From Terriglobales bacterium (GTDB lineage Bacteria > Acidobacteriota > Terriglobia > Terriglobales > Acidobacteriaceae): a stretch of DNA of 34,274 nt. Below, piece after piece: positions 8,094 to 16,061 of this stretch; position 1 is the stretch's first letter; the number at the start of each line of letters is the position of its first letter. The stretch spans positions 1 through 34,274 of the forward strand of contig JAATEV010000014.1 of NCBI GenBank assembly GCA_015655585.1. The letters are read 5' to 3'. The translations under genes were made by a program, and so were the position numbers. A model generated the notes under the pieces. The model had not been told where the DNA came from and searched no databases. It saw nothing but the letters and a program-made list of their open reading frames with translations.

Positions 8094-9070
8094 CCTCCGC
8101 GACGACGAAGGCCGCTGTACTGCTGCTGGCCCATGGAACGCTGGACGTACTGGGCGAGATGGCGGAGTATCTGGACAGGGTGACGAGTGGCCGCACGGTT
8201 CCGCAGGAAGTGATTGAAGAGCTGCAACATCGTTACGCGCTGATTGGCCTGGGCGAAACGCCGGGGGCGGAGCCTCCACCTTTGACCAAATGGACCCTTT
8301 TGCAGGGGCGGTTGCTGGAGCAGGAGTTGGGCGGCACGCCGGTGTATGTGGGGATGCGGAACTGGCGTCCTTATATCGCCGATGTGGTGGCGCAGATGCG
8401 TGAGGACGGCGTGACGCAGATCAAGGCGATCTGCCTGGCTCCGCAAAACTCACGGACGAGCGTTGGGCTATATCGCAAGGCGTTGCTGGCAGCGGCTACA
8501 GGGATGGAAGTGGAGTTCGTCGCTGGGTGGGCGGAGCATCCGCTGCTGGCGGAGGCGTTTGCAGAGCGGCTGCGTCCGGTGTGGGACTCAGCCTGCGCGG
8601 AGACGGGCGAGCGCGTGCCGGTTCTGTTTACAGCCCACAGCGTTCCTACGCGGACGGTGATGATGAGCGATGGCCAGCGTGATTCGTATGCCGACGAGTC
8701 GAAACGTACTGCGGAGTTGGTGGCGGAGCGGCTCGGGCTTGGCGAGAGGGACTGGAGATTTGCATTCCAGAGCCAGGGCGTCAGCGGTGGGCCGTGGATT
8801 GGGCCGACGGTGGAAGAGACTCTGAAGGAGATCAAGGCCGAGGGCCATGCCGGGGTTGTGTTGCAGCCAATCGGGTTCCTCTGCGACCACGTCGAGATTC
8901 TTTATGACATCGATATCGCCTTTAAGGCGGCGGCGCAGGAGCTGGGACTGAAGCTATGGCGGCCGGAGAGCCTGAACGATTCGCCGACGCTGGTGAAGGC
9001 GCTGGCCGGGATCGTCTCGGGAAGTTACAAGGCGACCGTCGATGAGGTCACGACGCCGGTTGCGGGGTAG
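8090..9070 (+). CDS. hemH: Ferrochelatase (protoporphyrin or coproporphyrin type)
   Basis: A 326-residue enzyme inserting ferrous iron into a porphyrin. The ATG at 8090 is chosen over an in-frame start at 8066 because it overlaps the hemE stop as ATGA, with purine-rich sequence just upstream. Ferrochelatase hallmarks are VLLLAHGTLD near the start, GMRNWRPYI, the active-site histidine in LFTAHSVPTRTV, and the late GVVLQPIGFLCDHVEILYDIDI, whose acidic residue lines the metal site. In Gram-positive bacteria the same gene order, hemE-hemH-hemY, belongs to the coproporphyrin-dependent route. Sequence reading alone cannot decide which porphyrin is used here, since neither hemQ nor hemN is present. 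Confidence 0.93.
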   Translation: MTSATTKAAVLLLAHGTLDVLGEMAEYLDRVTSGRTVPQEVIEELQHRYALIGLGETPGAEPPPLTKWTLLQGRLLEQELGGTPVYVGMRNWRPYIADVVAQMREDGVTQIKAICLAPQNSRTSVGLYRKALLAAATGMEVEFVAGWAEHPLLAEAFAERLRPVWDSACAETGERVPVLFTAHSVPTRTVMMSDGQRDSYADESKRTAELVAERLGLGERDWRFAFQSQGVSGGPWIGPTVEETLKEIKAEGHAGVVLQPIGFLCDHVEILYDIDIAFKAAAQELGLKLWRPESLNDSPTLVKALAGIVSGSYKATVDEVTTPVAG

Positions 9071-9096
9071 GCTGCAACGACGGTTGGGGAGAGGCG

Positions 9097-10482
9097 ATGA
9101 AGCGTATAGCGGTGGTGGGGGGCGGCATAGCCGGAGTGACGGCTGCGTATGAGCTGTCGAAGGCTGTTCGCGAGGGCGCCGACGTTGAGTTTGTACTCTT
9201 CGAGCAATCGAACCGGCTGGGCGGCATCGTAGAGACGGTGCGCGAGGGTGGGTTCATTCTGGAAGGTGGGCCGGACGGCTGGGTAACGGAGAAGCCTTGG
9301 GCCCGGGAACTGGCCGAAGAGCTTGGGCTGGGCGACGAGCTGATCTACTCGAACGACGAGACGCGGAAGACCTATGTGCTGGTGGATCATCGTCTGCGGG
9401 CTATTCCGGATGGGATGCGCATGATGGTGCCGTCGGACCTGGACGCGCTGGATGCTTCGGACCTCTTCAGCGACGAGGCGAAGACGGCGTTTCGCGAGGA
9501 GTTGGGACGCGCCGAGAGCCTGAAGGCGGAGGCTCCCGGCGAAGACGAGAGCATTGCTGCGTTTGTGCGGCGGCACTTCGGCGACGAGGTGTTGGAGAAG
9601 ATCGGAGCGCCTCTGTTGAGCGGGGTCTTTGGGGGCGACGTGGCGCAACTGAGCGTACAGGCCGTGATGGCTCCCTTTGTGAGAATGGAACGCGAACACG
9701 GCAGCCTGATCGCAGGGTTGCAATCGCGAGTCTCCGAGCAGGCCGCGCCGATCTTTACGACGATCCGTAGCGGCGTGGGAACACTGGTCGAACGGATGAT
9801 TGCAGCGATCCCCGAGGAGTCGGTTCGGCTGGGCGCGGCGGTGAAGTTCGTCTCCAACGGAGACGAGGGCTGGCTGGTGGGCACGGCAAAGGGAGTGGAA
9901 CGGTTTGATGCGCTGATGATGTCCGCTCCCGTGGATGTGGCCGCGACGCTGCTGCGGCCTGTCGATACGCGCGCCGCGGAGTTGATGGAGATGGATGCCA
10001 GCTCGGCCGTGATCGTCGCGTTCGGATTTCCCGATGCATCGAAGTTCTCTATTCCCGAAGGGTTCGGGTTCCTGGTGCCGTCCTCGTCGGAGGAGAGCCT
10101 GCTGCTGGCCTGCACATTTGTGGACCAGAAGTTCAAGGACCGCGTACCGCAGGGAGGACGCCTGATACGAGCTTTCTTCGGCGGAGCGGCGGCGGAGCGG
10201 ATGATGCGCTGCGGCAACGATGAAGCCGCAGCCGTGGCGCGCATGGAGCTGGCGCGCATCCTTGGCCCGCTGCCGGAGCCGCAGATCACCATCGTCCGCC
10301 GCCTGCCGCGCAGCCTGCCGCAGTATGGGGTGGGGCATCTGGAACGCATGGCGGAGCTGGACCGCCGCGTGACGCTGCTTGGAGAGCTGTCGCTGCTGGG
10401 GAACGGATATCGCGGCGTGGGGCTGCCCGACCTGGTACGCGACGCCCGCGACGCCGTCCGGCGAACCGTGGGAAAAAGTTGA
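9097..10482 (+). CDS. hemY: HemY-type protoporphyrinogen/coproporphyrinogen III oxidase
   Basis: A 461-residue FAD-dependent oxidase taking six electrons from protoporphyrinogen IX or coproporphyrinogen III, with O2 as acceptor. The dinucleotide-binding motif VVGGGIAGVTAAYEL is at residues 6-20. It is followed by FEQSNRLGGIVETVREGGFILEGGPDGW, the FAD/substrate contact region of the HemY/HemG2 family. LLSGVFGGDVAQLSVQA (about 185-200) and the C-terminal LLGNGYRGVGLPDLVRDARDA are also typical. The start at 9097 has a GGGGAGAG ribosome site a few bases upstream, and the gap to hemH is only 26 bases, so hemE-hemH-hemY form one operon. It may act on coproporphyrinogen (CgoX type) if the organism uses the coproporphyrin branch. 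Confidence 0.93.
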   Translation: MKRIAVVGGGIAGVTAAYELSKAVREGADVEFVLFEQSNRLGGIVETVREGGFILEGGPDGWVTEKPWARELAEELGLGDELIYSNDETRKTYVLVDHRLRAIPDGMRMMVPSDLDALDASDLFSDEAKTAFREELGRAESLKAEAPGEDESIAAFVRRHFGDEVLEKIGAPLLSGVFGGDVAQLSVQAVMAPFVRMEREHGSLIAGLQSRVSEQAAPIFTTIRSGVGTLVERMIAAIPEESVRLGAAVKFVSNGDEGWLVGTAKGVERFDALMMSAPVDVAATLLRPVDTRAAELMEMDASSAVIVAFGFPDASKFSIPEGFGFLVPSSSEESLLLACTFVDQKFKDRVPQGGRLIRAFFGGAAAERMMRCGNDEAAAVARMELARILGPLPEPQITIVRRLPRSLPQYGVGHLERMAELDRRVTLLGELSLLGNGYRGVGLPDLVRDARDAVRRTVGKS

Positions 10483-10504
10483 TTTTTCCGCGCCTCCTGC
10501 GGTT

Positions 10505-10542
10505 GGTCAAAATTTGACCGCGGGTCCCGGCCAAGATAGTCT
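10505..10542 (+). promoter_or_regulatory. Probable promoter of the cobalamin operon, -35 inside a perfect palindrome
   Basis: GGTCAAAATTTGACC at 10505-10519 is a perfect inverted repeat (7-base arms around one A). Its right arm supplies a TTGACC -35 box (10514-10519). Seventeen bases later lies a weak -10, TAGTCT (10537-10542). The implied transcription start at about 10548-10550 coincides with the first paired base of the riboswitch (10549). The palindrome could be a repressor operator or the foot of a hairpin at the end of hemY. Confidence 0.45.
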
Positions 10543-10548
10543 TCTTCT

Positions 10549-10704
10549 ACATCTGGTGTTGGGAAGACGGTGCAAATCCGTCGCTACCCCGTAACTGTAA
10601 GCGCCGAGGATTTTTGACGGTTTGTTCTAAGCCACTGGAGTTTCTTCTGGGAAGGCGAGTCAAAAAAGGCCGAGGACGCGCAAGTCAGGACACCCGCCGG
10701 ATGT
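10549..10704 (+). ncRNA. Cobalamin (AdoCbl) riboswitch
   Basis: The closing helix P1 pairs ACATC (10549-10553) with GATGT (10700-10704). Between them are the elements conserved in this class: GGTGTTGGGAAGACGGTGCAA, then ATCCGTCGCTACCCCGTAAC, then TGTAAGCGCCGAGGAT, the receptor loop strand with GCCACTGG and CTGGGAAGG, and finally the B12 box AAGTCAGGACACCCGCC (about 10682-10698). It precedes cobU and should reduce expression of the eleven-gene cobalamin operon when adenosylcobalamin is abundant. Confidence 0.93.
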
Positions 10705-10718
10705 CAATTCAGGCTTGA

Positions 10719-10822
10719 TTCAGCTTCGCTGGGAGAGCTGAAAAGCATTCTCGCAGACCCCACATACGGTCTGCATGAGCGCCGCCTCCATCTTTAAATT
10801 CCCGCTTTGCCCCTATGGGGCA
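10719..10822 (+). promoter_or_regulatory. Chain of hairpins between riboswitch and cobU (expression-platform candidates)
   Basis: Three perfect hairpins follow the aptamer. TTCAGCT/AGCTGAA (10719-10725 with 10736-10742) carries a GGGAG in its loop. GCAGACC/GGTCTGC (10753-10759 with 10768-10774) ends at the base before an ATG at 10775. TGCCCC/GGGGCA (10808-10813 with 10817-10822) stands four bases before the AAGGAG of the internal ATG. None has a U tract, so control of translation is likelier than termination. Confidence 0.4.
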
Positions 10823-10846
10823 GACAAGGAGTTGGCTACGCAAGAT

Positions 10847-11392
10847 ATGCGCCAAGGTTCGGTGACACTGGTGCTCGGCGGCGTGCGCAGCGGCAAGAGC
10901 CGTTACGCGCAACACCTCGCCGCGCAGCAGGAGCGTGTGATCTTCGTGGCCACGGCCACGGCCTCCGACGAGGAGATGCGGATCAAGATCGAGCGGCATC
11001 GTGAGGATCGCCCCGGCCAGTGGCTCACCCTGGAAGAGCCGTTGGAACTGGCCCAGGCACTGGCAAAGCACCAGCCGGAGTGCGACGTCATTCTGATCGA
11101 CTGCCTGACCGTCTTCGCCGCAAACCTTCTGGAAAAAGAGGGCGAAGACCGCGCCGCCATCGAGAACCGCGTCGTGGCGTTGTGCGAGGCCCTGCGCGTG
11201 GCGGACTGCAATGTCATTCTTGTCTCGAACGAGGTCGGCAGCGGCGTGGTTCCGGCTTATCCGCTGGGGCGTAGGTATCGCGATCTGCTTGGCGAGATCA
11301 ATCAACGCATTGCAGCCATTGCAAACGACGTAGTGCTGATGGTCGCCGGATTGCCACTTGCACTGAAGGGACACATCGAGGTGCAGCCATGA
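10847..11392 (+). CDS. cobU: Adenosylcobinamide kinase / adenosylcobinamide-phosphate guanylyltransferase
   Basis: A bifunctional enzyme that phosphorylates adenosylcobinamide and transfers GMP from GTP, giving adenosylcobinamide-GDP for CobS. The P-loop GGVRSGKS lies at residues 11-18. [18 protein letters not shown] carries the histidine that forms the guanylyl intermediate. [14 protein letters not shown] and [25 protein letters not shown] are the family's other conserved blocks. The ATG at 10847 gives the classical N-terminus ([12 protein letters not shown]) and follows an AAGGAG, though at a long spacing of 15. An in-frame ATG at 10775 would add 24 residues with no family resemblance and abuts a hairpin with no ribosome site. 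It is the first gene of the cobalamin operon and overlaps cbiA by ATGA. Confidence 0.93.
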   Translation: MRQGSVTLVLGGVRSGKSRYAQHLAAQQERVIFVATATASDEEMRIKIERHREDRPGQWLTLEEPLELAQALAKHQPECDVILIDCLTVFAANLLEKEGEDRAAIENRVVALCEALRVADCNVILVSNEVGSGVVPAYPLGRRYRDLLGEINQRIAAIANDVVLMVAGLPLALKGHIEVQP

Positions 11393-12783
11393 AGGGGTTT
11401 CTTCTGGCCGGTACTGCGAGCGGCGTAGGCAAGACAACCATCGCACTGGCAATTATGGCCGGGCTGCGAAGGCGCGGCCTCGCAGTGCAGCCCTTCAAAT
11501 GCGGCCCCGACTTTCTGGACACGACGCATCACACGCAAATCTGCGGCCGCCCCTCGCGCAATCTCGATACATGGATGCTCAGTGTAGAAGCCAATCGCGA
11601 CGTGATCCGCAATGCAGCTAAAGACGCCGACGTGTTGATCGCCGAGGGTATGATGGGCCTGTTCGATGGCAAGAGCGGAGACGCTGAGACGGGCAGCAGC
11701 GCGGAGATTGCGAAGCTCCTGAAGCTGCCCGTAGTTCTTATCGTCGATGCCGCAAAGACGGCACGCAGCATAGCCGCTGTCGTACTTGGATTCGAATTGT
11801 TCGACCCAGAGTTACAAATTTCCGGAGTCATCCTGAACCGCGTAGCGAGCGAGCGTCACTTCGCAATGCTGCAAACCGCAATTCATGCATCGTGCAAGAC
11901 AAAGATCCTCGGATGGTTCCCCAAGGAAGCGGCGATCACGATCCCTGAAAGACATCTGGGCTTGCATCAGGCGGACGAACAATCCTTGCAAGAGGAAGCC
12001 ATGGCCGCGCGGGTCGATACACTGGCCGCGCTTGCCGAAAAGCATCTTGAACTGGATAAGCTGCTGGAACTTCATTGTGGAATGGAGTTTGCCGAGAGCA
12101 GACGCCTCGCTGGAACTACTGCGCAGGCAAAAATAAGAATCGGTGTAGCGCGCGATGCCGCGTTCTCCTTCTACTACGAGGACAATCTCGACCTACTGCA
12201 GGAGCACGGCGCGGAGTTGGTTCCCTTCAGTCCGATTCGAGACGGGCAGCTTCCGAACAATCTCAACGCGCTCTATCTTGGCGGCGGCTATCCTGAACTC
12301 CATGCCCGTGAGCTAAGCGCAAACAGCGCGATGCGCGATGCGATCAAGACCTTCGCTGCAACCGGCAAGCCCATCTATGCAGAGTGCGGCGGCATGATCT
12401 ACCTCTCCAACGCCCTGAGAAATATCGAAGGCGAAGACCATGCACTCTGCGGCGTGCTTCCACTCTCGTTCGAGATGACCGGCAAACTGGTTCACTTCGG
12501 CTATGCAACGGTCGAGTTCGTCAACGACTGTTTGCTTGGCCCCAAAGGAACAATCATCCGGGGACACAGCTTTCACTACTCGCGCATCGCCGCCACGCCG
12601 CAGCTTGCAACGAGTTACCGAGTGCAATACTCCATGTCCGGTAAGGAAGAGCTTGAAGGCTTTCAAAGCGAGAACATCCTCGCGAGCTATATTCACCTGC
12701 ACTTCCGCTCCAACCCTGTTGTCGTCGAAAACCTTATCGGGGCAATTCACCGCGCCGCTTCCCCGCAGGCGGTGGGCGCATGA
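11389..12783 (+). CDS. cbiA: Cobyrinic acid a,c-diamide synthase
   Basis: A 464-residue glutamine- and ATP-dependent amidotransferase that amidates the a and c carboxyls of cobyrinic acid (CbiA in the anaerobic nomenclature, CobB for the hydrogenobyrinate enzyme). The N-terminal dethiobiotin-synthetase-like half has the P-loop [11 protein letters not shown] (residues 7-17) and [13 protein letters not shown]. The C-terminal class I glutaminase-like half has [17 protein letters not shown] and the nucleophile Cys333 in [11 protein letters not shown], with a late HSFHYS. The start ATG overlaps the cobU stop (ATGA). Its presence means the organism can process cobyrinic acid, although no corrin-ring genes lie in the window. 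Confidence 0.94.
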   Translation: MKGFLLAGTASGVGKTTIALAIMAGLRRRGLAVQPFKCGPDFLDTTHHTQICGRPSRNLDTWMLSVEANRDVIRNAAKDADVLIAEGMMGLFDGKSGDAETGSSAEIAKLLKLPVVLIVDAAKTARSIAAVVLGFELFDPELQISGVILNRVASERHFAMLQTAIHASCKTKILGWFPKEAAITIPERHLGLHQADEQSLQEEAMAARVDTLAALAEKHLELDKLLELHCGMEFAESRRLAGTTAQAKIRIGVARDAAFSFYYEDNLDLLQEHGAELVPFSPIRDGQLPNNLNALYLGGGYPELHARELSANSAMRDAIKTFAATGKPIYAECGGMIYLSNALRNIEGEDHALCGVLPLSFEMTGKLVHFGYATVEFVNDCLLGPKGTIIRGHSFHYSRIAATPQLATSYRVQYSMSGKEELEGFQSENILASYIHLHFRSNPVVVENLIGAIHRAASPQAVGA

Positions 12784-13862
12784 AGCAGACCGCACTGCTC
12801 GCTGAAACCATCGCTGCGATAGCTCCTCCGAGCAGTGTCTGGCACGCTCGTGCCCGCGCTCGGCTCGACACCCTGACAAAACCGCTGGGCAGCCTCGGAC
12901 GCCTGGAAGACATCGCCGCGCAGATCGTGGCCATCCATCGTGAGTGCGCGACCACTCCTTTGCGCAAAGCCGTTTATGTATTTGCCGCGGACCACGGCAT
13001 CACAGCAGAAGGGGTCAGCGCATATCCCGCGGAAGTAACGCAGCAGATGGTGATGAACTTTCTTGCAGGCGGAGCCGCGATCAACGTTCTCGCGAGACTC
13101 CATCATGTGGAGATGAACATTGTCGACGCAGGCGTCAACGCAGATTTCGCTGACGTCCCCGGTCTGCTGCATCGCAAGGTACGCCGAGGCAGTCGCAATA
13201 TGCTGCACGAAGCCGCAATGAGCGACGATGAGTTGGCTCAGGCACTCTCAGTGGGGACCACACTGGCCAGTGCCGCGAAAGAGGCTGGGCTGCAACTACT
13301 CGCCGTCGGTGAGATGGGCATTGGAAACACAACCGCGGCCAGCGCCATTACGGCAATGCTGACGGGCAAGCCCGCCACCGAAGTCACCGGCAAAGGCACG
13401 GGACTCGATGACAGCGCCCATGCAAACAAATGCCGCGTCATCTCGGCGGTCATCGACGAGCATCGCAAAATATGTAACAAGAATGGAACAATTTATCCGC
13501 TGGAGGTTCTGCGTTGTGTTGGCGGATTAGAGATCGCTGCCATGACCGGCATGATCCTCGGCGCAGCCATGCATGGAATCGCGATCGTCATCGATGGCTT
13601 TATATCGAGCGCCGCCGCGGCTGTTGCCTTCGCAATCGAACCAAAGATCGCTGGCTATCTCTTCGCGGGGCATCAGTCTCAGGAACCCGGCCACAGAGTT
13701 CTTCTTGAGTTCATGAGACTGCGGCCGATTCTCTCGCTGGACATGCGGCTTGGCGAAGGCACTGGGGCCGTACTTGCGATGCCGGTGATCGAGTCCGCGC
13801 TCGCGCTCTATAACGAGATGGCCACCTTCACCTCAGCAGGCATCAGCGAGGCGGGCCTGTGA
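12780..13862 (+). CDS. cobT: Nicotinate-nucleotide:dimethylbenzimidazole phosphoribosyltransferase
   Basis: A 360-residue enzyme that activates the lower ligand. It exchanges nicotinate of NaMN for 5,6-dimethylbenzimidazole to give alpha-ribazole 5'-phosphate. Family marks are LTKPLGSLGRLEDIAAQIVAIHR (about 32-54), FAADHGITAEGVSAYPAEVTQQMVMNFLAGGAAINVLAR, GEMGIGNTTAASAITAML, and the catalytic glutamate E326 in DMRLGEGTGAVLAM. Length is normal. The ATG overlaps the cbiA stop by ATGA. With bluB later in the same operon, the cell can make and activate its own dimethylbenzimidazole. Confidence 0.95.
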   Translation: MKQTALLAETIAAIAPPSSVWHARARARLDTLTKPLGSLGRLEDIAAQIVAIHRECATTPLRKAVYVFAADHGITAEGVSAYPAEVTQQMVMNFLAGGAAINVLARLHHVEMNIVDAGVNADFADVPGLLHRKVRRGSRNMLHEAAMSDDELAQALSVGTTLASAAKEAGLQLLAVGEMGIGNTTAASAITAMLTGKPATEVTGKGTGLDDSAHANKCRVISAVIDEHRKICNKNGTIYPLEVLRCVGGLEIAAMTGMILGAAMHGIAIVIDGFISSAAAAVAFAIEPKIAGYLFAGHQSQEPGHRVLLEFMRLRPILSLDMRLGEGTGAVLAMPVIESALALYNEMATFTSAGISEAGL

Positions 13863-14623
13863 AGAAGACTTCCGGCATTCTGCGCTCCGGCGAAGACCTG
13901 CTCGCAGCTTTCCAATTTCTCACGCGCATTCCAATGCCATCGGTAGAGTTCGAAGCAGATTCACTGGCTCGCGCAACCAAGTTCTTCCCTATCGTTGGCC
14001 TTGCGGTTGGCTCTGGCGCAGTGATGCTGCAATGGCTTCTGCTGCCTCATCTCAACCGCGCCATTGTTTCCCTCGCCGTGTTGCTCTACCTGGTTCTCAT
14101 CACCGGCGGCCTTCATGAAGACGGTCTTGCAGACGTTGCCGACGGATTTGGCGGAGGCTGGAACAAGGAGCAGATACTTCTCATCCTAAAGGACAGCAGG
14201 ATTGGCAGTTATGGCGCAGCATCGCTGGTTCTATCACTGCTTGGCCGCTATCTTCTCCTTGCTGCGCTGCCTCTGCAGCACTTCGCAGGTTATGTTATTT
14301 CAGCTCACGTATTATGCCGCTGGAGCGCGCTTCCACTCAGCTACTTTCTTCCTCCGGCACGGACTACAGAAAGTCAGGGCGCACGCATCGCCCGTCTTAC
14401 CTCACTCTCTTCCTTACTTATCGGCTCTGCCATCAGCTTCTTGATTGTCCTGTTCGCACTACGATCCGCCGCGCTGGCGCCTATTCTCTTCGCTCTGCTG
14501 CTCACTGCTCTTAGTGGCTGGTTCTATTCCAGAAAGATCAGCGGCGTAACAGGCGACTGCTTCGGCGCTACAAATCAACTCACCGAGATCGCGATCTATC
14601 TCTGCGGAGCGTGGCAGGCATGA
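13859..14623 (+). CDS. cobS: Adenosylcobinamide-GDP ribazoletransferase (cobalamin synthase)
   Basis: A 254-residue integral membrane enzyme joining adenosylcobinamide-GDP to alpha-ribazole phosphate, the last condensation of the pathway. It has about six hydrophobic segments and the conserved metal-binding region GGLHEDGLADVADGFGGGWNKEQIL with LKDSRIGSYG (residues about 80-120). RWSALPLSY and GVTGDCFGATNQLTEIAIYL come later. Translation begins at GTG in a GTGA overlap with the cobT stop. The nearest candidate ATGs would lose conserved sequence. The product anchors the late steps at the inner membrane together with CbiB. Confidence 0.94.
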   Translation: MKKTSGILRSGEDLLAAFQFLTRIPMPSVEFEADSLARATKFFPIVGLAVGSGAVMLQWLLLPHLNRAIVSLAVLLYLVLITGGLHEDGLADVADGFGGGWNKEQILLILKDSRIGSYGAASLVLSLLGRYLLLAALPLQHFAGYVISAHVLCRWSALPLSYFLPPARTTESQGARIARLTSLSSLLIGSAISFLIVLFALRSAALAPILFALLLTALSGWFYSRKISGVTGDCFGATNQLTEIAIYLCGAWQA

Positions 14624-15204
14624 GCGCGATTCTCTTCATTCGTCACGCGGAGACCGACCTTGCAGGTACATTCTGTGGCCACTCGAATCCATCGCTCAAC
14701 GCGAAAGGGCGCGTGCAAATTTCCGAACTTCTTCTTGCGCTCAGAACAGAGGAGATTCACCATGTGTATGCCAGTGATCTGGCGCGTGCGCAAGAGACCG
14801 GAGAGGCGATTGCAAAGGCCCGTCATCTCCAATGCCACGTGAGGCCAGCATTGCGCGAGATTCATTTCGGACGATGGGAAGGAAGAACATGGGAGGAGAT
14901 CGAGCGCCTGGATTACGCCTATGTGCAACGATGGCTAGCCGAATATCCTGATCTTCCGGCTCCTGAAGGAGAGTCCTTTGCTGACTTCAAAGGCCGCGTA
15001 ATCAGCGAATTGGATTGCCTTGCAGACGACGCCAAAATGGGCACTACCGCTGTTGTCACCCACGCAGGAGTCCTTCGCATCGTCCGCCAGCATTTGTTCG
15101 GCCTCTCTCAGGAAGAGTCCATGCAGCAGCTTCCTTACTGCTCCATCCTTCGTTATACAGTCGCAGCGACTGGAGCTTATGACGTGCAGGAGGTTTCTCT
15201 ATGA
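14620..15204 (+). CDS. cobC: Alpha-ribazole phosphatase, histidine phosphatase family
   Basis: A 194-residue phosphatase of the histidine (phosphoglycerate-mutase-like) branch. Given its place in the operon it should remove the 5'-phosphate of alpha-ribazole phosphate or of cobalamin phosphate. The catalytic histidine is in FIRHAETD (His9). GHSNPSLNAKGRVQISEL, VYASDLARAQETGEAIA, LREIHFGRWEGRTWEEI and VVTHAGVLRIV (second histidine) complete the active site. The ATG at 14620 is chosen over a GTG at 14611 because it forms the ATGA overlap with cobS seen at every junction in this operon. Members of this broad family differ in substrate, so the specific call rests on context. Confidence 0.88.
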   Translation: MSAILFIRHAETDLAGTFCGHSNPSLNAKGRVQISELLLALRTEEIHHVYASDLARAQETGEAIAKARHLQCHVRPALREIHFGRWEGRTWEEIERLDYAYVQRWLAEYPDLPAPEGESFADFKGRVISELDCLADDAKMGTTAVVTHAGVLRIVRQHLFGLSQEESMQQLPYCSILRYTVAATGAYDVQEVSL

Positions 15205-16061
15205 GTTCCTCCGGAGTAGAAGTTCATGAACTGATCGGTTGGGGATTGGATGATTATTCTTTTCGCAACTCTTCTTCCGAATTGGATATAGCCAGCCGAG
15301 ATAGACACGCATCGCAGCAGCTATCCCAGGAGCCTTCTTGCAAAGCTTCAACAGCGTTGGTTGACACTCCACCGCGAGCGGAAGAGCTCTTCCGCAGCTC
15401 TATGCAAAGGACCGATCTGCATCGCGAATATGCAGACCTCGATTGGACGCTCGGCATCATTGACCTGCGTCAACTGCTCGCGTTTCAGCGGAGACTTGTC
15501 TTCGATTCAGAGATACAACAGCGGCCAACTCCATCACAGGATCACTGGCCTGAACTTTTTTCACTTTGCCTTGGAGGCAAGAGAGAGATCGAGCACTCTC
15601 TACAGAGAGTCATAAGCAACGACTCTTCTTCGGAGTTCACGATTCAATCGAGCAATCCCGATCTACAGCTACGGTTATCTCCAGATATCGACTCTTGCAA
15701 CTGTTTTCCTTTTTCTCTTTATGGAGGGAGCCCGTTCCTTGAGGTTGCGGAGTTCCGCCAACGGTGGCTTTTGCGGGATGGTTATCATCGCGCATACCAT
15801 CTCTTGAAGGCTGAAGTGCATCATGTTCCCGCCGTGGTGATTCGCGCCCGAACGATAGAAGAGGTTGGTGCAGTGCAGCCGTGGTTCTTCGGCGAAGAGG
15901 TTCTCTTCTCGGCTCGACCTCCACGCGTTACAGATTTTCTATGTCCAGAATTGGTTCTCCGATACAAGAGACAGCGTTTCAGAAAAAGCATCCACATTCG
16001 CATCGAAGAATCTTTCGAACCGGTTCACGAACCATCCGATCATTCAGGAGACACTCTATGA
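15201..16061 (+). CDS. Unknown protein of the cobalamin operon with ParB/sulfiredoxin-like DGYHR motif
   Basis: I do not recognise a named family for this 286-residue protein. It has no signal peptide or membrane segment. Residues 1-75 are low-complexity and hydrophilic. LDWTLGIIDLRQLLAFQRRLVF (79-101) followed much later by FRQRWLLRDGYHRAYHLLKAEVHHVPAVVI (185-214) resembles the ParB/sulfiredoxin fold, in which a 'D-G-x-H-R' loop binds nucleotide phosphate. That fold also serves the free-serine kinases SerK (Thermococcus) and SbnI (Staphylococcus). The gene overlaps its neighbours by ATGA at both ends, so it is co-translated with the cobalamin genes. The operon has CobD but no PduX-type threonine kinase, so L-threonine kinase is my best functional guess. 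An accessory reductase or regulator is the alternative. Its base composition is somewhat lower in G+C than that of the first operon genes. Confidence 0.8.
   Translation: MSSSGVEVHELIGWGLDDYSFRNSSSELDIASRDRHASQQLSQEPSCKASTALVDTPPRAEELFRSSMQRTDLHREYADLDWTLGIIDLRQLLAFQRRLVFDSEIQQRPTPSQDHWPELFSLCLGGKREIEHSLQRVISNDSSSEFTIQSSNPDLQLRLSPDIDSCNCFPFSLYGGSPFLEVAEFRQRWLLRDGYHRAYHLLKAEVHHVPAVVIRARTIEEVGAVQPWFFGEEVLFSARPPRVTDFLCPELVLRYKRQRFRKSIHIRIEESFEPVHEPSDHSGDTL

Noticed and set aside
9025-10338. 437-codon minus-strand frame opposite hemY
   Set aside because: hemY has an FAD motif and full family length; the antisense frame is histidine/arginine-rich and featureless.
15881-16057. N-terminal extension of the adenosyltransferase to 15881
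   Set aside because: The extension lies inside the preceding gene, is not family-like, and the ATG at 16058 gives both the correct N-terminus and the ATGA overlap.
15201-16061. Reading the unknown operon gene as a true ParB partition protein
   Set aside because: There is no helix-turn-helix after the DGYHR region, no parA neighbour, and it is embedded in a cobalamin operon; only the nucleotide-binding fold is likely to be shared.
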